The notes: generated by a model not told the origin, from the sequence alone. DNA of 64,000 bases from Lachnospiraceae bacterium (GCA_016286035.1 JAEERY010000013.1:142896-206895), one strand, 5' to 3'; shown: positions 29,471 through 39,775, numbered from the stretch's first letter. A program made the numbers and translations.

Positions 29471-30479
29471 TCTCCTCACCGTTCTTTTCAAAATCATAAT
29501 AAGCGCGCACCTTATCCTCGATCTCCTGACAGATATCGGGATGTTCCTCAAGGTAGATCTTGGTGTTCTCTCTGCCCTGACCGATCTTGTTGCCCTCGTA
29601 TGCGTACCATGCACCGCTCTTGTTGATGATATCAATGTTTGATGCAAGATCGACTATATCACCGACCTTAGATATGCCCTTACCAAACATTATATCAAAC
29701 TCAGCCTCTTTAAACGGAGGCGCGATCTTATTCTTAACGACCTTGACTCTTGTTCTGTTACCGATGACCTCTCCGCCTGATTTAAGAGATTCTATCCTTC
29801 TTACATCAAGTCTTACGGAAGAATAGAACTTAAGCGCTCTACCACCTGTTGTTGTCTCCGGATTACCGAACATTATGCCTACCTTCTCACGAAGCTGGTT
29901 GATGAATATGACCGTACAGTTTGATTTACTTATGACTGCAGTGAGTTTTCTTAATGCCTGAGACATGAGTCTTGCCTGAAGGCCCACATGGGAATCGCCC
30001 ATATCACCGTCTATCTCCGCCTTGGGAACAAGTGCTGCAACAGAGTCTACTACAACTATATCAACAGCACCCGAACGGACCATTGTCTCTGTGATCTCAA
30101 GAGCCTGCTCACCGTTGTCGGGCTGTGATATATAAAGATTGTCTATATCCACACCGATATTCTCTGCGTATGTGGGATCAAGCGCATGCTCCGCATCTAT
30201 GAATCCTGCTATACCGCCGCGCTTTTGAACTTCAGCGATCATATGCAGTGTTACGGTTGTCTTACCTGAAGATTCCGGTCCATATATCTCAATAATACGT
30301 CCTTTGGGTATGCCGCCGAGTCCGAGCGCGATATCAAGACTCAAAGAACCGGTCGGGATCGTCTCAACGTTCATCTGTGATGCAGGATCACCGAGTTTCA
30401 TGATGGCACCCTTACCGTACTGTTTCTCAATATGTGCTATGGCTGCATCCAATGCTTTTAATTTTTCTTCTCTTTCCAT
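29457..30479 (-). CDS. recA: Recombinase RecA
   Basis: A 340-residue RecA, the strand-exchange ATPase that also triggers LexA self-cleavage. Walker A is GPESSGKTT (67-75), Walker B follows [14 protein letters not shown], and loop L2 contains [14 protein letters not shown]. The acidic C-terminal tail is present (NGEENEDN). GGAGACACATA precedes the ATG. Two LexA boxes flank the promoter, so it is SOS-induced together with recX. Confidence 0.98.
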   Translation of the reverse strand: MEREEKLKALDAAIAHIEKQYGKGAIMKLGDPASQMNVETIPTGSLSLDIALGLGGIPKGRIIEIYGPESSGKTTVTLHMIAEVQKRGGIAGFIDAEHALDPTYAENIGVDIDNLYISQPDNGEQALEITETMVRSGAVDIVVVDSVAALVPKAEIDGDMGDSHVGLQARLMSQALRKLTAVISKSNCTVIFINQLREKVGIMFGNPETTTGGRALKFYSSVRLDVRRIESLKSGGEVIGNRTRVKVVKNKIAPPFKEAEFDIMFGKGISKVGDIVDLASNIDIINKSGAWYAYEGNKIGQGRENTKIYLEEHPDICQEIEDKVRAYYDFEKNGEENEDN

Positions 30480-30522
30480 TATGTGTCTCCTTTATATCAG
30501 TCTATAAAAAACACGACATTTT

Positions 30523-30534
30523 GAACGTATGTTC
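30523..30534 (-). promoter_or_regulatory. LexA (SOS) box 2 of recA
   Basis: GAACGTATGTTC is a perfect GAAC-N4-GTTC operator of the Gram-positive LexA type. It lies just downstream of the expected transcription start and 44 bp before the recA ATG. Confidence 0.85.
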
Positions 30535-30542
30535 TGTAAAAT

Positions 30543-30571
30543 ATATTAAAACATATGTTCGTATTTGTCAA
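30543..30571 (-). promoter_or_regulatory. recA promoter
   Basis: Minus-strand -35 TTGACA (30566-30571), exactly 17-bp spacer, -10 TAATAT (30543-30548). A LexA box fills the spacer. Confidence 0.88.
30549..30560 (-). promoter_or_regulatory. LexA (SOS) box 1 of recA
   Basis: On the minus strand CGAACATATGTTT differs from the consensus CGAAC-N4-GTTCG type in the last half-site base. It lies between the -35 and -10 boxes, so bound LexA would block RNA polymerase directly. Confidence 0.82.
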
Positions 30572-30638
30572 CACGTAGTTTACATCTATAAATATATTTC
30601 TTTATCTGTCCGTTTTATTACCCTTTTGAAATAAATTT

Positions 30639-30671
30639 ATTCGCATGAACACTCAAAATGCCCATGCGAAT
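30639..30671 (-). terminator. Hairpin after cinA
   Basis: A perfect 9-bp inverted repeat (ATTCGCATG 30639-30647, CATGCGAAT 30663-30671), 15-base loop, 13 bp after the cinA stop. The following minus-strand sequence AAATTTATTT is only moderately T-rich, so termination may be incomplete. Confidence 0.55.
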
Positions 30672-30684
30672 ATTTCAAGTACAT

Positions 30685-31950
30685 TTATTCTTTTCCAAAT
30701 GTGTTCTCACTGACATACTCTAGGAGACATTCTCTTAAGAGTATGAGCGCATTTGCGACCGCACTCTCTCTTACCTTTGCTCTGTTTCCGTTAAGATTGA
30801 GTTCTCTTATAACCTTTACGCCTCCGGCTATGCAGCACACATATACGAGTCCGACAGGTTTTTCCTTTGTTCCTCCGTCAGGTCCCGCAATGCCGGTTGT
30901 TGAAATGACAACGTCTGCTTTGGTGAAATCCTTAAGACCGACAGCCATCTCTTCGGCGACCTGTCTGCTGACTGCTCCGTATTTTTCAAGAGAAGACTTC
31001 TTTACATTCACAAGCTTGCGTTTTGCTTTGTTCGAATATGTTATAAATCCCGTCTTGAATACCTCTGAAATTCCCGGAACATTTATAAGCCTTCCCGCCA
31101 AAAGCCCTCCGGTACACGATTCAACAGTCGAGATGGTAAGATTGTTTGCCAAAAGAAGCTCAGCTATAGCCATCTCTAAAGTAACCGAATCATCAGTGGT
31201 ATATATGGTCGTTCCGAATCTGTTCTTTAATTCTTTTACAACGGGTTTTAACAGCTTCTTGGCCTGTGTCTCGTCATCAGCTTTTGCGGTTACTCGAAGA
31301 TGAACTTCCGCCGTCTTCGCATAGGTTGCTATGGTAGGATTGGTCTGTGCGTTGATCATATCCTCGATCATCTCTTCAACCCTGCTCTCACCTATACCGC
31401 AGATCTTAACCGTCTTTGACAATATGATACCGGGGAGCATGTTTGTGATATAAGGCACAACCTGATCCAGAAACATCGGTTTTAATTCGTTGGGAGGACC
31501 GGGAAGAAGGATAACCCTCTTTTCACCGTATTCGATGATAACACCTGGAGCCGTTCCGTTAGGGTTGTGAAGCACAACGGAATCATCGGGTATCATGGCC
31601 TGTTTCCAGTTATTGTCCGGTATGACCTTGCCCTTTTTTGCAAAATAATCCTCAATATGCTTCTTTGCTTCCTCATCGAGGTGAAGTTCCTTTTCGCATA
31701 CTTTGGCTGCGATCTCTTTTGTAAGATCATCCTGTGTGGGACCAAGGCCGCCGCCAAGGATGACTATATCCGATCTGCCAAGTGCAGTCTTTAATGTCTC
31801 GGCAAGCCTTTCAGCGTTGTCTCCCACAACTGTCTGGTAATAGCACGACAAGCCAAGCTTTGCGCACTCACATGATAAGAATGCCGCATTGGTATTAACG
31901 ATGTTCCCTAAGAGTATCTCCGTTCCGACGGATATCAATTCTACTGTCAT
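30685..31950 (-). CDS. cinA: CinA-like competence/damage-inducible protein
   Basis: A 421-residue protein with an N-terminal MoCF-like (COG1058) domain (GTEILLGNIVNTNAAFLS, ILGGGLGPTQDDLT) that in the family acts as ADP-ribose pyrophosphatase, and a C-terminal CinA/PncC domain (STVESCTGGLLAGRL, GIAGPDGGTKEKPVGLVY) that deamidates nicotinamide mononucleotide. Full length, so both NAD-salvage activities are expected. GGAG precedes the ATG. Its position next to recA is common in Firmicutes. Confidence 0.95.
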   Translation of the reverse strand: MTVELISVGTEILLGNIVNTNAAFLSCECAKLGLSCYYQTVVGDNAERLAETLKTALGRSDIVILGGGLGPTQDDLTKEIAAKVCEKELHLDEEAKKHIEDYFAKKGKVIPDNNWKQAMIPDDSVVLHNPNGTAPGVIIEYGEKRVILLPGPPNELKPMFLDQVVPYITNMLPGIILSKTVKICGIGESRVEEMIEDMINAQTNPTIATYAKTAEVHLRVTAKADDETQAKKLLKPVVKELKNRFGTTIYTTDDSVTLEMAIAELLLANNLTISTVESCTGGLLAGRLINVPGISEVFKTGFITYSNKAKRKLVNVKKSSLEKYGAVSRQVAEEMAVGLKDFTKADVVISTTGIAGPDGGTKEKPVGLVYVCCIAGGVKVIRELNLNGNRAKVRESAVANALILLRECLLEYVSENTFGKE

Positions 31951-31967
31951 TTTTCACTCCATACGTC

Positions 31968-34115
31968 TCAGACCACCACATGACTCATACTGTCACTTAA
32001 CGATGTAACCTTATCGTTTAGCGTATCAGCCTCAGCAGCAAGTGCTACCGCTGTATCAAGCTGTGATGATATCGAATCCGTTACACTCCTTGTTACCGCC
32101 GCAGTCTCTTCCGAAACAGCTGCGATGTTCGTGATAGAACTCAGTATCATCTCTTTTTCCTTGACCATGGCTGTCATGTTCTCTGCAATAAGGTTAAGTC
32201 CGTCAACCATATCCTCTACACAGGCTGTGATATCTGCGAATACTTCCGTGGTATTCTCAAGCGCCTCACCCTGCTCGCTGATATAGGACGTCGTTCTGTT
32301 GGCAGAACTTGTAGCCTTTTCACTGGCGATCCTGATGTCTCCCAATATGCTGTCTATCTGAGCAGATGCTTTCATTGATTCATCTGCAAGTTTTCTTATC
32401 TCTTCGGCAACGACCGCAAATCCCTTGCCTGCTTCTCCGGCTCTTGCTGCTTCTATTGAAGCATTGAGCGACAGGAGGTTTGTCTGATCAGCTATCTCAT
32501 TGATCACTTCAACGAAATTGCTGATGACATCAGTCTGTCTGATAACTTCCTGTATCTCTACGACAAGCTGCTGAACCAGTTCAGTGGTCAGTGCCGTCTT
32601 CTCATTAAGTGACGATATCGTTGTCTTGCCATGATGTGTTGAATCAAGCGTCTTGTTTACCGTCTTCTCGATCTGGTCTGTACTGTTAACAACGCTTTCA
32701 ACCTTATCGGAGAATCCAGCCATCTCATTTGCACATACATCGGCATCTTTTGCCTGAGACTCGCTTCCTTCAGCAAGCTGATCGAGCTCAGAGCATATAT
32801 TCTTCATGATATCTCTCATGCTGTCGCTGGATTCATAAACCTTGTTTGCGGAATCCGTAACGTCACTTCCGAATCCTCTGACATTCTTCATGAGACCGTT
32901 TATACCTTCTATGGTCTCATTGAGAGTATCCGTAAGAAATCTCATCTCATCTTTTCTCTTGGTGTTAAACTTTCTTGTAAAGTCACCCTTTGCAACCTTA
33001 TCGAGATTGTTGCAGACATTGCTGAGAGTCATGCTTATGCCTCTTGCAAGTGCCATACCTATTCCAAGAGCTACGATTATACCGATTATAACCATTATAA
33101 TGGTGACATTTCTTATACCGGACATTTCCGCGGTGACATTGTCAACAGGTATCAGTGCACAGAGTGAAAGACCTGTACTGTCTATGGGCGTGAAGTAGAA
33201 ATAATAGTCTCTGCCATCAAAAGCAACTGTATTTCCCGATATCTTCTGACCTGCCTGAACTGCCTGCACATAGAAATCCTTGTCGCGGAAGAATCGACTT
33301 CCCTCTTCCATGAACTCAAATACATCCTGGCCGTCCACTACCTTCTGGACCATGCTCAGTTCATTCTTATCCATAACGATACCGGCATAGCTGCCGTCAC
33401 CGAAATTCAGTGTCTCAAGCGTCTGCATGAGATTCTGCTTGTCCATATCGATGATAACGACACCGTCGTTATACATGAACAGCTGAACATACGAGAACAC
33501 GTATGAATCGGGATCACCGAACCATACCTCATCCACAAAAGGATGCTTTCCGAGCCAGCCGTTCCTGACGCCTGTCGAATCATAATCTTTTAAGATGTCG
33601 GAATCCTCATGATCCCAGTATTCCTTGAATCTTCCATGCTCGGATTCTCTTATCTGGGTTTCCGATCTGTTATTGTTCATGACTGCTCTGCCGTTCTCAC
33701 CGATGATGTAGCAGTCCGAAACATAATCCGTAGACTTTACGTAATTACTAAGATCATTGTAAAGAGAATTATATGTCTCATCCTTTTCCTTGCTGATCTT
33801 CTTGTAAAGCACCTTGTAATACTTTGTCAGCTTCTCGTTTCCGTTAAGTGTCTGAGCCTTGTTCTCCATGCTCGCGCAGATCATTGACATGTAGTTTTCC
33901 GTAGCGGCCATTGCACTCTCTACACTTGCGGAATACTTTTCAACGATAACCTTTGAAGCCGTATTATACGAAAAAAATCCCAACAGGATGATGAGAATGA
34001 CAGGAACACAATATGCTGCGAGCAGCTGTACTCCAATCCTGCCGTACTTTTTTGAACCAGTCCTTACCTTCACATCCTTTGAGACTTTTACCTTGCCTTT
34101 TTTTTGTAATCCCAT
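31968..34115 (-). CDS. Methyl-accepting chemotaxis protein
   Basis: A 715-residue chemoreceptor: N-terminal helix (about 26-50), a large extracellular Cache-type sensor (about 55-330), a second helix (about 335-357), a HAMP domain, and a cytoplasmic coiled-coil signalling domain whose hairpin tip reads [20 protein letters not shown]. It relays ligand binding to CheA/CheW. No che genes lie in the window. A GTG at 34127 is in frame, but GAGG six bases before the ATG at 34115 is the proper start. Confidence 0.95.
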   Translation of the reverse strand: MGLQKKGKVKVSKDVKVRTGSKKYGRIGVQLLAAYCVPVILIILLGFFSYNTASKVIVEKYSASVESAMAATENYMSMICASMENKAQTLNGNEKLTKYYKVLYKKISKEKDETYNSLYNDLSNYVKSTDYVSDCYIIGENGRAVMNNNRSETQIRESEHGRFKEYWDHEDSDILKDYDSTGVRNGWLGKHPFVDEVWFGDPDSYVFSYVQLFMYNDGVVIIDMDKQNLMQTLETLNFGDGSYAGIVMDKNELSMVQKVVDGQDVFEFMEEGSRFFRDKDFYVQAVQAGQKISGNTVAFDGRDYYFYFTPIDSTGLSLCALIPVDNVTAEMSGIRNVTIIMVIIGIIVALGIGMALARGISMTLSNVCNNLDKVAKGDFTRKFNTKRKDEMRFLTDTLNETIEGINGLMKNVRGFGSDVTDSANKVYESSDSMRDIMKNICSELDQLAEGSESQAKDADVCANEMAGFSDKVESVVNSTDQIEKTVNKTLDSTHHGKTTISSLNEKTALTTELVQQLVVEIQEVIRQTDVISNFVEVINEIADQTNLLSLNASIEAARAGEAGKGFAVVAEEIRKLADESMKASAQIDSILGDIRIASEKATSSANRTTSYISEQGEALENTTEVFADITACVEDMVDGLNLIAENMTAMVKEKEMILSSITNIAAVSEETAAVTRSVTDSISSQLDTAVALAAEADTLNDKVTSLSDSMSHVVV

Positions 34116-34148
34116 ACGTAACCTCACTTTGCTAAATCCCTTTAGATT

Positions 34149-34697
34149 CTATATTTTATTGTCCTCCCTCATAACTTCTTTATTCTTCATTATATAGTCT
34201 ATCAGTGAAATGATAGTCAGTGCAACCGAAACATACAAAGCTATGATACCGAGTATCTTAAACAATATGAAATCGATATCCGCTATGAGTATTCCGATCA
34301 TGATCATCTGGCTGACGGTTTTTGACTTACCCCACATACTGGCTGCGATAACAACGCCGTTATCAGATGCAACGAGCCTGAATCCGGATATGATAAACTC
34401 TCTGCCCATAATAATGAGCACTGCCCATGCAGGTATACGTCCCATGTTCAAAAGACATATAAGAGCCGAACATACTAAAAGCTTATCAGCCAGCGGATCC
34501 ATGAACTTTCCGAAATTGGTGACAAGATTGTATTTTCTTGCTATCTTGCCATCAAGCAGGTCCGTTACGGATGCCAATATGAATATAAAAAGTGCGATCC
34601 AGTCACTTAAGATACCGCAGCATCCCGTCAGCATTATTATAACGAACGGGATGATAAGCACTGTTCTGAGGATCGTAAGTTTATTAGGTAGATTCAT
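34149..34697 (-). CDS. pgsA: CDP-DAG-glycerol-3-phosphate phosphatidyltransferase
   Basis: A 182-residue membrane enzyme making phosphatidylglycerol-phosphate from CDP-diacylglycerol and glycerol 3-phosphate. The CDP-alcohol transferase signature is intact: DLLDGKIAR, then GKFMDPLADK (pattern DGxxAR-x8-GxxxDxxxD). Five or six helices are visible. GGAGTGACGT precedes the ATG. It lies 36 bp after rimO in the usual rimO-pgsA order. Confidence 0.95.
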   Translation of the reverse strand: MNLPNKLTILRTVLIIPFVIIMLTGCCGILSDWIALFIFILASVTDLLDGKIARKYNLVTNFGKFMDPLADKLLVCSALICLLNMGRIPAWAVLIIMGREFIISGFRLVASDNGVVIAASMWGKSKTVSQMIMIGILIADIDFILFKILGIIALYVSVALTIISLIDYIMKNKEVMREDNKI

Positions 34698-34733
34698 ACG
34701 TCACTCCAATAGATGTCATCTATAAATATAATA

Positions 34734-36065
34734 CTACTTGATAACCTCTCCCACAAGGTCATATTGTTTCGAAGATATAACTTTTACTTTAATAAAGTCG
34801 CCGCTCATAAGTTCACGATCGCATTCAACAAAGACTTCTCCGTCGACTCCGGGCGCATCCCTGTATGTCCTTCCGACATATACATTGTCTTCAACAAGAC
34901 GTCCCTCTATCATGACATCCACAATGCTTCCTGACATGGACTCGTTTTTCTCGAATGTAATCTTCTGCTGAAGCTTCATTACGCGGTCTCTTCTGCGTCT
35001 TTTTATTATCTCTGGAAGCTGACCTTTCATATCCGCAGCTTTTGTCCCCTCCTCGCGTGAATAGGTGAACACACCTAATCTGTCAAAGCCGATCTCTTCA
35101 ACAAATTCGAGCATCTGCTTATGATCTGATGAGGTCTCGCCGGGGAATCCCGTTATCATGGTCGTCCTTAATGCTATATCCGGAATTTCCTCTCTCAGTT
35201 TGGCTATCCTTTCCGTGATCTCTGCCCTGGTGGTCTTTCTTGCCATGCTCTTTAAGACTCTGTCTGACGCATGCTGTATCGGGATATCCAGGTAATGACA
35301 TACCTTGGGTTCATTTTTAATGGTATCTATAAGCTCGTCTGTGATCTCTTCCGGATAACAGTACAAGAGTCTTATCCATCTGATACCGTCGATCTGAGAA
35401 AGCCTGTTAAGCAGTTTGGGCAGTGTTTTTTCGCCGTAGATGTCAACACCGTAAAGTGTTGTCTCCTGCGCAACGAGTATAAGTTCCTTTACACCTCTGT
35501 CAGCCAGTCTTTTTGCCTCATCAAGCAGTGTCTCCATCGGTATGGAACGGTAATTGCCCCTGACATAGGGTATAACGCAGTAAGTACATCTTTTATTGCA
35601 GCCTTCAGCTATCTTAAGATATGCAAAATGACCTCCCGTTGTTAACAGTCTGTCATATCCGCACAGTGCCGGTGACTGTATGTCCTTAATGATATCAATA
35701 GCTTTTTCGTTTCTCTTTAAAATGGTATCAAGACAGTCTGCTATCTCATCCCAGCCGCTTATACCTAAGATCGCATCTACCTGCGGTATCTCTTTATGGA
35801 TATCCTCGGTATATCTCTGTCCCAGACATCCGGTTACCACAACGGCTTTTAATCTGCCTTTTTCCTTAAGATCGACCATCTGGAGTATGTTATCTATCGA
35901 TTCCTGCTTTGCATCACCTATAAAACAGCATGTATTTATGACTGCGGCATCGGCATCCTCATCGCTGTCGGTTATCTCATAACCCCTGCTTGAGAGTATG
36001 CCTAACATCATCTCGCTGTCTACGGTATTCTTATCACACCCCAGTGATATAAAAAGTATCTTCAT
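34734..36065 (-). CDS. rimO: Ribosomal protein S12 methylthiotransferase
   Basis: A 443-residue RimO, methylthiolating the conserved Asp of ribosomal protein S12. The N-terminal UPF0004 domain has the first cluster Cys10, Cys46 and Cys80; the radical SAM motif CNKRCTYC (Cys156, 160, 163) follows; a C-terminal TRAM domain binds RNA or protein (about 380-443). The start lies directly after the terminator-like hairpin behind rpoZ, with GGCGGG as ribosome binding site. Confidence 0.96.
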   Translation of the reverse strand: MKILFISLGCDKNTVDSEMMLGILSSRGYEITDSDEDADAAVINTCCFIGDAKQESIDNILQMVDLKEKGRLKAVVVTGCLGQRYTEDIHKEIPQVDAILGISGWDEIADCLDTILKRNEKAIDIIKDIQSPALCGYDRLLTTGGHFAYLKIAEGCNKRCTYCVIPYVRGNYRSIPMETLLDEAKRLADRGVKELILVAQETTLYGVDIYGEKTLPKLLNRLSQIDGIRWIRLLYCYPEEITDELIDTIKNEPKVCHYLDIPIQHASDRVLKSMARKTTRAEITERIAKLREEIPDIALRTTMITGFPGETSSDHKQMLEFVEEIGFDRLGVFTYSREEGTKAADMKGQLPEIIKRRRRDRVMKLQQKITFEKNESMSGSIVDVMIEGRLVEDNVYVGRTYRDAPGVDGEVFVECDRELMSGDFIKVKVISSKQYDLVGEVIK

Positions 36066-36075
36066 AATCCCGCCT

Positions 36076-36103
36076 TAAAAAATAAAACCCGTTGCCGGGT
36101 TTT
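36076..36103 (-). terminator. Terminator-like hairpin between rpoZ and rimO
   Basis: AAAACCCG (36084-36091) pairs with CGGGTTTT (36096-36103) around TTGC, followed on the minus strand by ATTTTTT. It begins five bases after the rpoZ stop and ends just before the rimO ribosome binding site. Confidence 0.88.
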
Positions 36104-36108
36104 ATCTT

Positions 36109-36345
36109 CTATTCCTCATCATCGCTGATAATGTGTATCTTTGACTCGTTGAGTTCGTCAACCGCAACCGAAAGGGCTTTTCTTCCCTCCGCATCTACCA
36201 GTGCATCATCACCGGCAATTATCTGTCTTGCTCTCTTGGATGTTGCCATCACGATGGAATATCGTGAATTAACAACCTTTGCCTCTCCGGGTTCAACCTC
36301 GCTGTTAACTACCTTCATTAGATCAGAATAAGATGGATGTAACAT
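36109..36345 (-). CDS. rpoZ: RNA polymerase omega subunit
   Basis: A 78-residue omega subunit, assisting beta-prime folding and polymerase assembly. It starts MLHPSYSDLMKVV and has the family block SRYSIVMATSKRARQI (about 28-43), followed by a KALSVAVDEL helix and an acidic tail. GGAGATAAC before the ATG at 36345 decides the start over an ATG at 36360. It is part of the yicC-gmk-rpoZ operon. Confidence 0.95.
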   Translation of the reverse strand: MLHPSYSDLMKVVNSEVEPGEAKVVNSRYSIVMATSKRARQIIAGDDALVDAEGRKALSVAVDELNESKIHIISDDEE

Positions 36346-36366
36346 GTTATCTCCTTTCAACTATCT

Positions 36367-36987
36367 TCAGATATTCTTCAGATCTTCTCTTATTTTCTTG
36401 ATAAATTCACTGTTTCTTGAAGCCTTTAACTTGGCTTTCTGTATGATATCATGCATATCCTCTATGCACGTTTCAAGGTCGTCATTGACTATGAGATATT
36501 CATATTCCTCGATACCTTCCGATTCCTCGGCTGCTCTTTTGAGTCTCTTAAAAATCACTTCCTCAGTCTCGGTACCTCGACCTTTTAATCTTTCGATAAG
36601 TGTCTGTGCATCCTTGGTCGTCACAAACAACAGCAATGCTTCGGGAAAACGCTTCTTTATCTGCAAAGCTCCCTGTATCTCTATCTCTAACAGAACATCT
36701 TTTCCGGCATCAAGCTGTTCGAACACATAATCCTTTGGAGTCCCGTAATAGTTTCCGACATACTGGGCATGCTCGATCAGTTTTCCGTCTTCGATATTCT
36801 TTTCAAACTGCTCTCTCGTTATGAAAAAATATTCTCTCCCGTCAACCTCGCCCGGTCTGGGAGCTCTGGTAGTCATTGATACAGACAGGGCATAGTTGTC
36901 ATACTTTGACAATAACCCCTTCATCAGTGTACCTTTTCCTGCACCGGAAAAACCCGATACAACAGTCAGCAGACCTTTTTTCTCCAT
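36367..36987 (-). CDS. gmk: Guanylate kinase
   Basis: A 206-residue guanylate kinase, phosphorylating GMP to GDP. The P-loop is SGFSGAGKGTL (10-20), and the GMP-binding part has SMTTRAPRPGEVDGREYFF. Normal length and start. Of several in-frame codons the ATG at 36987 is best spaced from AGGTGA. It sits between yicC and rpoZ, the usual order. Confidence 0.96.
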   Translation of the reverse strand: MEKKGLLTVVSGFSGAGKGTLMKGLLSKYDNYALSVSMTTRAPRPGEVDGREYFFITREQFEKNIEDGKLIEHAQYVGNYYGTPKDYVFEQLDAGKDVLLEIEIQGALQIKKRFPEALLLFVTTKDAQTLIERLKGRGTETEEVIFKRLKRAAEESEGIEEYEYLIVNDDLETCIEDMHDIIQKAKLKASRNSEFIKKIREDLKNI

Positions 36988-37012
36988 AGACATCACCTGT
37001 TATCACTAATAA

Positions 37013-37891
37013 CTACTCTATATTCTGTATCTGCTCTCTTACCTTTTCTATCTCGGTCTTAAGCTCGATACCCCTGTTTGCTATCTCAAGATCACTCACC
37101 TTGCTTAAGGTGGTGTTTGCCTCCCTGTTCATCTCCTGAGCAATGAAGTCAAGCTTTCTTCCAATGCTTCCACCTGCAATAAGAACGGATTTCATTGTGT
37201 TGATATGGCTTCTAAGTCTTACCATCTCTTCATCAACACATATCTTATCCGCAAATATGGTGACTTCCTGCACGATACGGCTGTCATCTATATTTGCATC
37301 GTCTAACATCTCTCTTACCCTGTCGATAAGCTTTGCCCTGTAATCCTCAATGATAGTGGGACACTTGCTCTCTATGAAATCGACAACCTCGAGCATGTGG
37401 TCAAGTTTTGCGATGATATCTGTTCTTAAGTTCTCGCCTTCTTTTATCCTTGTCTCAACAAATGCTTCGCAGGCACCTCTTATGGCCTTGTCGAGCATTC
37501 TCCAGATGCCTTCCTCGTCTATCTCAACATCATCAAGCGTGAACACTTCGGGATATCTCGAAACAAGTGAAACCCTTACATCATTCTCAATACCAAACTC
37601 CTGAGACATCTGATTGAGATACTTAAGGTATTCGGCAGCAACTTCGGGATGATACTTGATCGTAACATTGTTCTCCGAATTGTCCTCATACGTTATAAAA
37701 AGATCTATCTTTCCTCTCTGCATGTATTCCTTTAAGAGGTTTCTTATAGATGCATCGAAGAAATTAAGCTTCTTGGGCATCTTGATGGATACATCCAGAT
37801 ATCTGTGATTTACTGATTTGATCTCTACGGTTACTTTACGATTCTCTTCGGCTATCTCACACCTGCCGAAGCCTGTCATACTCTTGATCAT
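37013..37891 (-). CDS. yicC: YicC family endoribonuclease
   Basis: A 292-residue YicC/YloC-family protein starting MIKSMTGFGR, the family signature, with VEIKSVNHRYLDVSIKMP next. The C-terminal DUF1732 part (about 205-292) contains GRKLDFIAQEMNREANTT. Members are stress-related endoribonucleases in E. coli and Bacillus. GGGGA precedes the ATG at 37891. A strong promoter lies upstream, making it first gene of the operon with gmk and rpoZ. Confidence 0.95.
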   Translation of the reverse strand: MIKSMTGFGRCEIAEENRKVTVEIKSVNHRYLDVSIKMPKKLNFFDASIRNLLKEYMQRGKIDLFITYEDNSENNVTIKYHPEVAAEYLKYLNQMSQEFGIENDVRVSLVSRYPEVFTLDDVEIDEEGIWRMLDKAIRGACEAFVETRIKEGENLRTDIIAKLDHMLEVVDFIESKCPTIIEDYRAKLIDRVREMLDDANIDDSRIVQEVTIFADKICVDEEMVRLRSHINTMKSVLIAGGSIGRKLDFIAQEMNREANTTLSKVSDLEIANRGIELKTEIEKVREQIQNIE

Positions 37892-37937
37892 GTTATTCCC
37901 CATATTTTTTCTATATGCGCATTTGCATACAAAGTAG

Positions 37938-37967
37938 ATTATAGTCCAAAACCTCTTGATACGTCAA
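37938..37967 (-). promoter_or_regulatory. Promoter of the yicC-gmk-rpoZ operon
   Basis: Minus-strand -35 TTGACG (37962-37967), 18-bp spacer, perfect -10 TATAAT (37938-37943). It starts 12 bp after the rqcH stop codon. Confidence 0.85.
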
Positions 37968-37978
37968 TACATATGCTC

Positions 37979-39760
37979 TTATTCTATACGCTGTATGTCA
38001 GAGATATCCGAATCTATGAGCATCGAATAATTCGTATGGTAAATGACGAATCCCACCGGCTGTCCCGGAGATTTCTTAACATGCTTCTTCTGTATATAGT
38101 CTATCTCTATCTGGCTTTCGCCGTCCGCCTTGCTGTAATGGGCCGCAAGCCTTGCCGCCTCTTCAAACGTTCTGTCAGGCAGTTCTTTGTTTTCGCTCTT
38201 TACTATCACATGACTTCCCGGTCTCTTCTTTGCATGGAACCACCAGTCATTTCCCGTTGCGACCTTAAACGTAAGCTCCTCATTCTGGTAATTGTTCTTT
38301 CCGACATACATATGAAATCCGTCCGAGCTTATATAATGAAAAGGCTTGCTTGCAAATCTCTGTTTCTTTGCAATACCTTTTTTCTTTATGAATCCGCTGT
38401 CTGTTAGCTCTTTTTTTATATCGTTTAGATCTTCTTCCTTTTCGGCTATATCGAGGGCGGTCATTATGGATTCGAGATGATCTATCTCATTCTTTACCTG
38501 TACGGTAAGTCCCTCTAAAGCTTCCTTTGTCCTTTTCAATTTACCGTATCTGTCAAAATACTTTGCAGCATTCTCCATGGGAGTAAGGTCAGGATCCAGA
38601 GGTATCGTTATCTTATCTCCCGTATAGTAATTATCCGCCTCATAACTCTTTGTACCTTCCGGGATGTTATATCCGTAGGCATGTAGCAGTTCTCCGTAGA
38701 CTTTGTATTTATCCATCTTTTCAGTGTCTTTAAGCTGTTTAAGCTGCAGATCGTATTTCTTTACATCCCTTTCAAGATGCAGGCTCACTATCTTTCTGAG
38801 ATCGACACTCTTTTGTCTGATCCGGGTTATCTTCTCCTTTTCGGCATAAAATGCGATTATGAGTTTTGAAGCACTCTTCATGTGCTTTTGATCCTCTGGG
38901 GCATAGCTGCAGACCGGTACCATGCAGAAATCCTTCGGGATACCTCTCTCATAAAGGATCACGGGATCATATTCGTTTTTCTTTATCCTATCCATGTAGG
39001 AGTCAAACACTTTATAAAGTCTGTGTTTATCATCATTGGTAAGTCTGTCCGTAGCCGCATCCGCATTTTCGATACGTGAGCATATCTCGTTTGCCATCAT
39101 CGGTGACAGACCGGTGTAAGTAGAATAGATAGCCTTGAATGTCTCCATCGGTTTCCCTAATGCGACGTCAGTGAATTCTTTCTCATCGGTCTCAAGAGGA
39201 TTTAGCTTATCAAGAGTCTTTGGAACAAAATATTCTGCTCCCGGCAACACCTCTCTTACCGAGCTTACAAGTCCCGATATATGCTTAATGCTCTCAAGTA
39301 CTCTGTTCTCATCATCCGTAAATATGATATTGCTGTATTTACCCATGAGTTCGACAATGAGCTTTTTATGCTTAAGGTCTCCCATCTCATCAAGATGCTC
39401 TATTTCAAAAACGATGATCCTTTCAAAATCCGGCTGGTATATGTCCACTATGCGTCCGTTCTGTATATGTTTTCTCAAAAACATGCAAAATGTCGGTGCC
39501 ACTTCGGGACTCACCTTGTTATCATCAGTTATGTAAACCAAAGGAAGGGACGCATTGGCACTTAAGACCACTCTTACCTGTGCCCTCTTTGTCGCAATCC
39601 CGTCTGACCCAAAATCGCCGCCGTTTTCACGGCGGCTTGTCTTTATTGTCAGTAATATCTCATCTTTTTCCGGCTGTGCTATCTTGTATATCCTGCCGTC
39701 CAGACAGGTCTCTTTAAGATCATGCACAATGGCTGATATCGTAATGCCATCGAATGCCAT
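37979..39760 (-). CDS. rqcH: Ribosome quality control protein RqcH (NFACT family)
   Basis: A 593-residue NFACT protein, the bacterial Rqc2/NEMF homologue that binds stalled 50S subunits and adds C-terminal alanine tails. NFACT-N spans about 1-270 (start MAFDGITISAIVHDL), a helical coiled-coil region about 270-440 and the NFACT-R domain about 460-580 (GNDWWFHAKKRPGSHVIVKS). Older annotations call it fibronectin-binding FbpA. AGGAG precedes the ATG. It follows the C11 peptidase gene by 15 bp. Confidence 0.95.
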   Translation of the reverse strand: MAFDGITISAIVHDLKETCLDGRIYKIAQPEKDEILLTIKTSRRENGGDFGSDGIATKRAQVRVVLSANASLPLVYITDDNKVSPEVAPTFCMFLRKHIQNGRIVDIYQPDFERIIVFEIEHLDEMGDLKHKKLIVELMGKYSNIIFTDDENRVLESIKHISGLVSSVREVLPGAEYFVPKTLDKLNPLETDEKEFTDVALGKPMETFKAIYSTYTGLSPMMANEICSRIENADAATDRLTNDDKHRLYKVFDSYMDRIKKNEYDPVILYERGIPKDFCMVPVCSYAPEDQKHMKSASKLIIAFYAEKEKITRIRQKSVDLRKIVSLHLERDVKKYDLQLKQLKDTEKMDKYKVYGELLHAYGYNIPEGTKSYEADNYYTGDKITIPLDPDLTPMENAAKYFDRYGKLKRTKEALEGLTVQVKNEIDHLESIMTALDIAEKEEDLNDIKKELTDSGFIKKKGIAKKQRFASKPFHYISSDGFHMYVGKNNYQNEELTFKVATGNDWWFHAKKRPGSHVIVKSENKELPDRTFEEAARLAAHYSKADGESQIEIDYIQKKHVKKSPGQPVGFVIYHTNYSMLIDSDISDIQRIE

Positions 39761-39775
39761 AATAAAATACTCCTA

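Noticed and set aside
29471..29647. Upstream extension of recX inside recA
   Set aside because: The codons are the recA gene in another frame; RecX homology begins at the ATG at 29470, which has a ribosome binding site.
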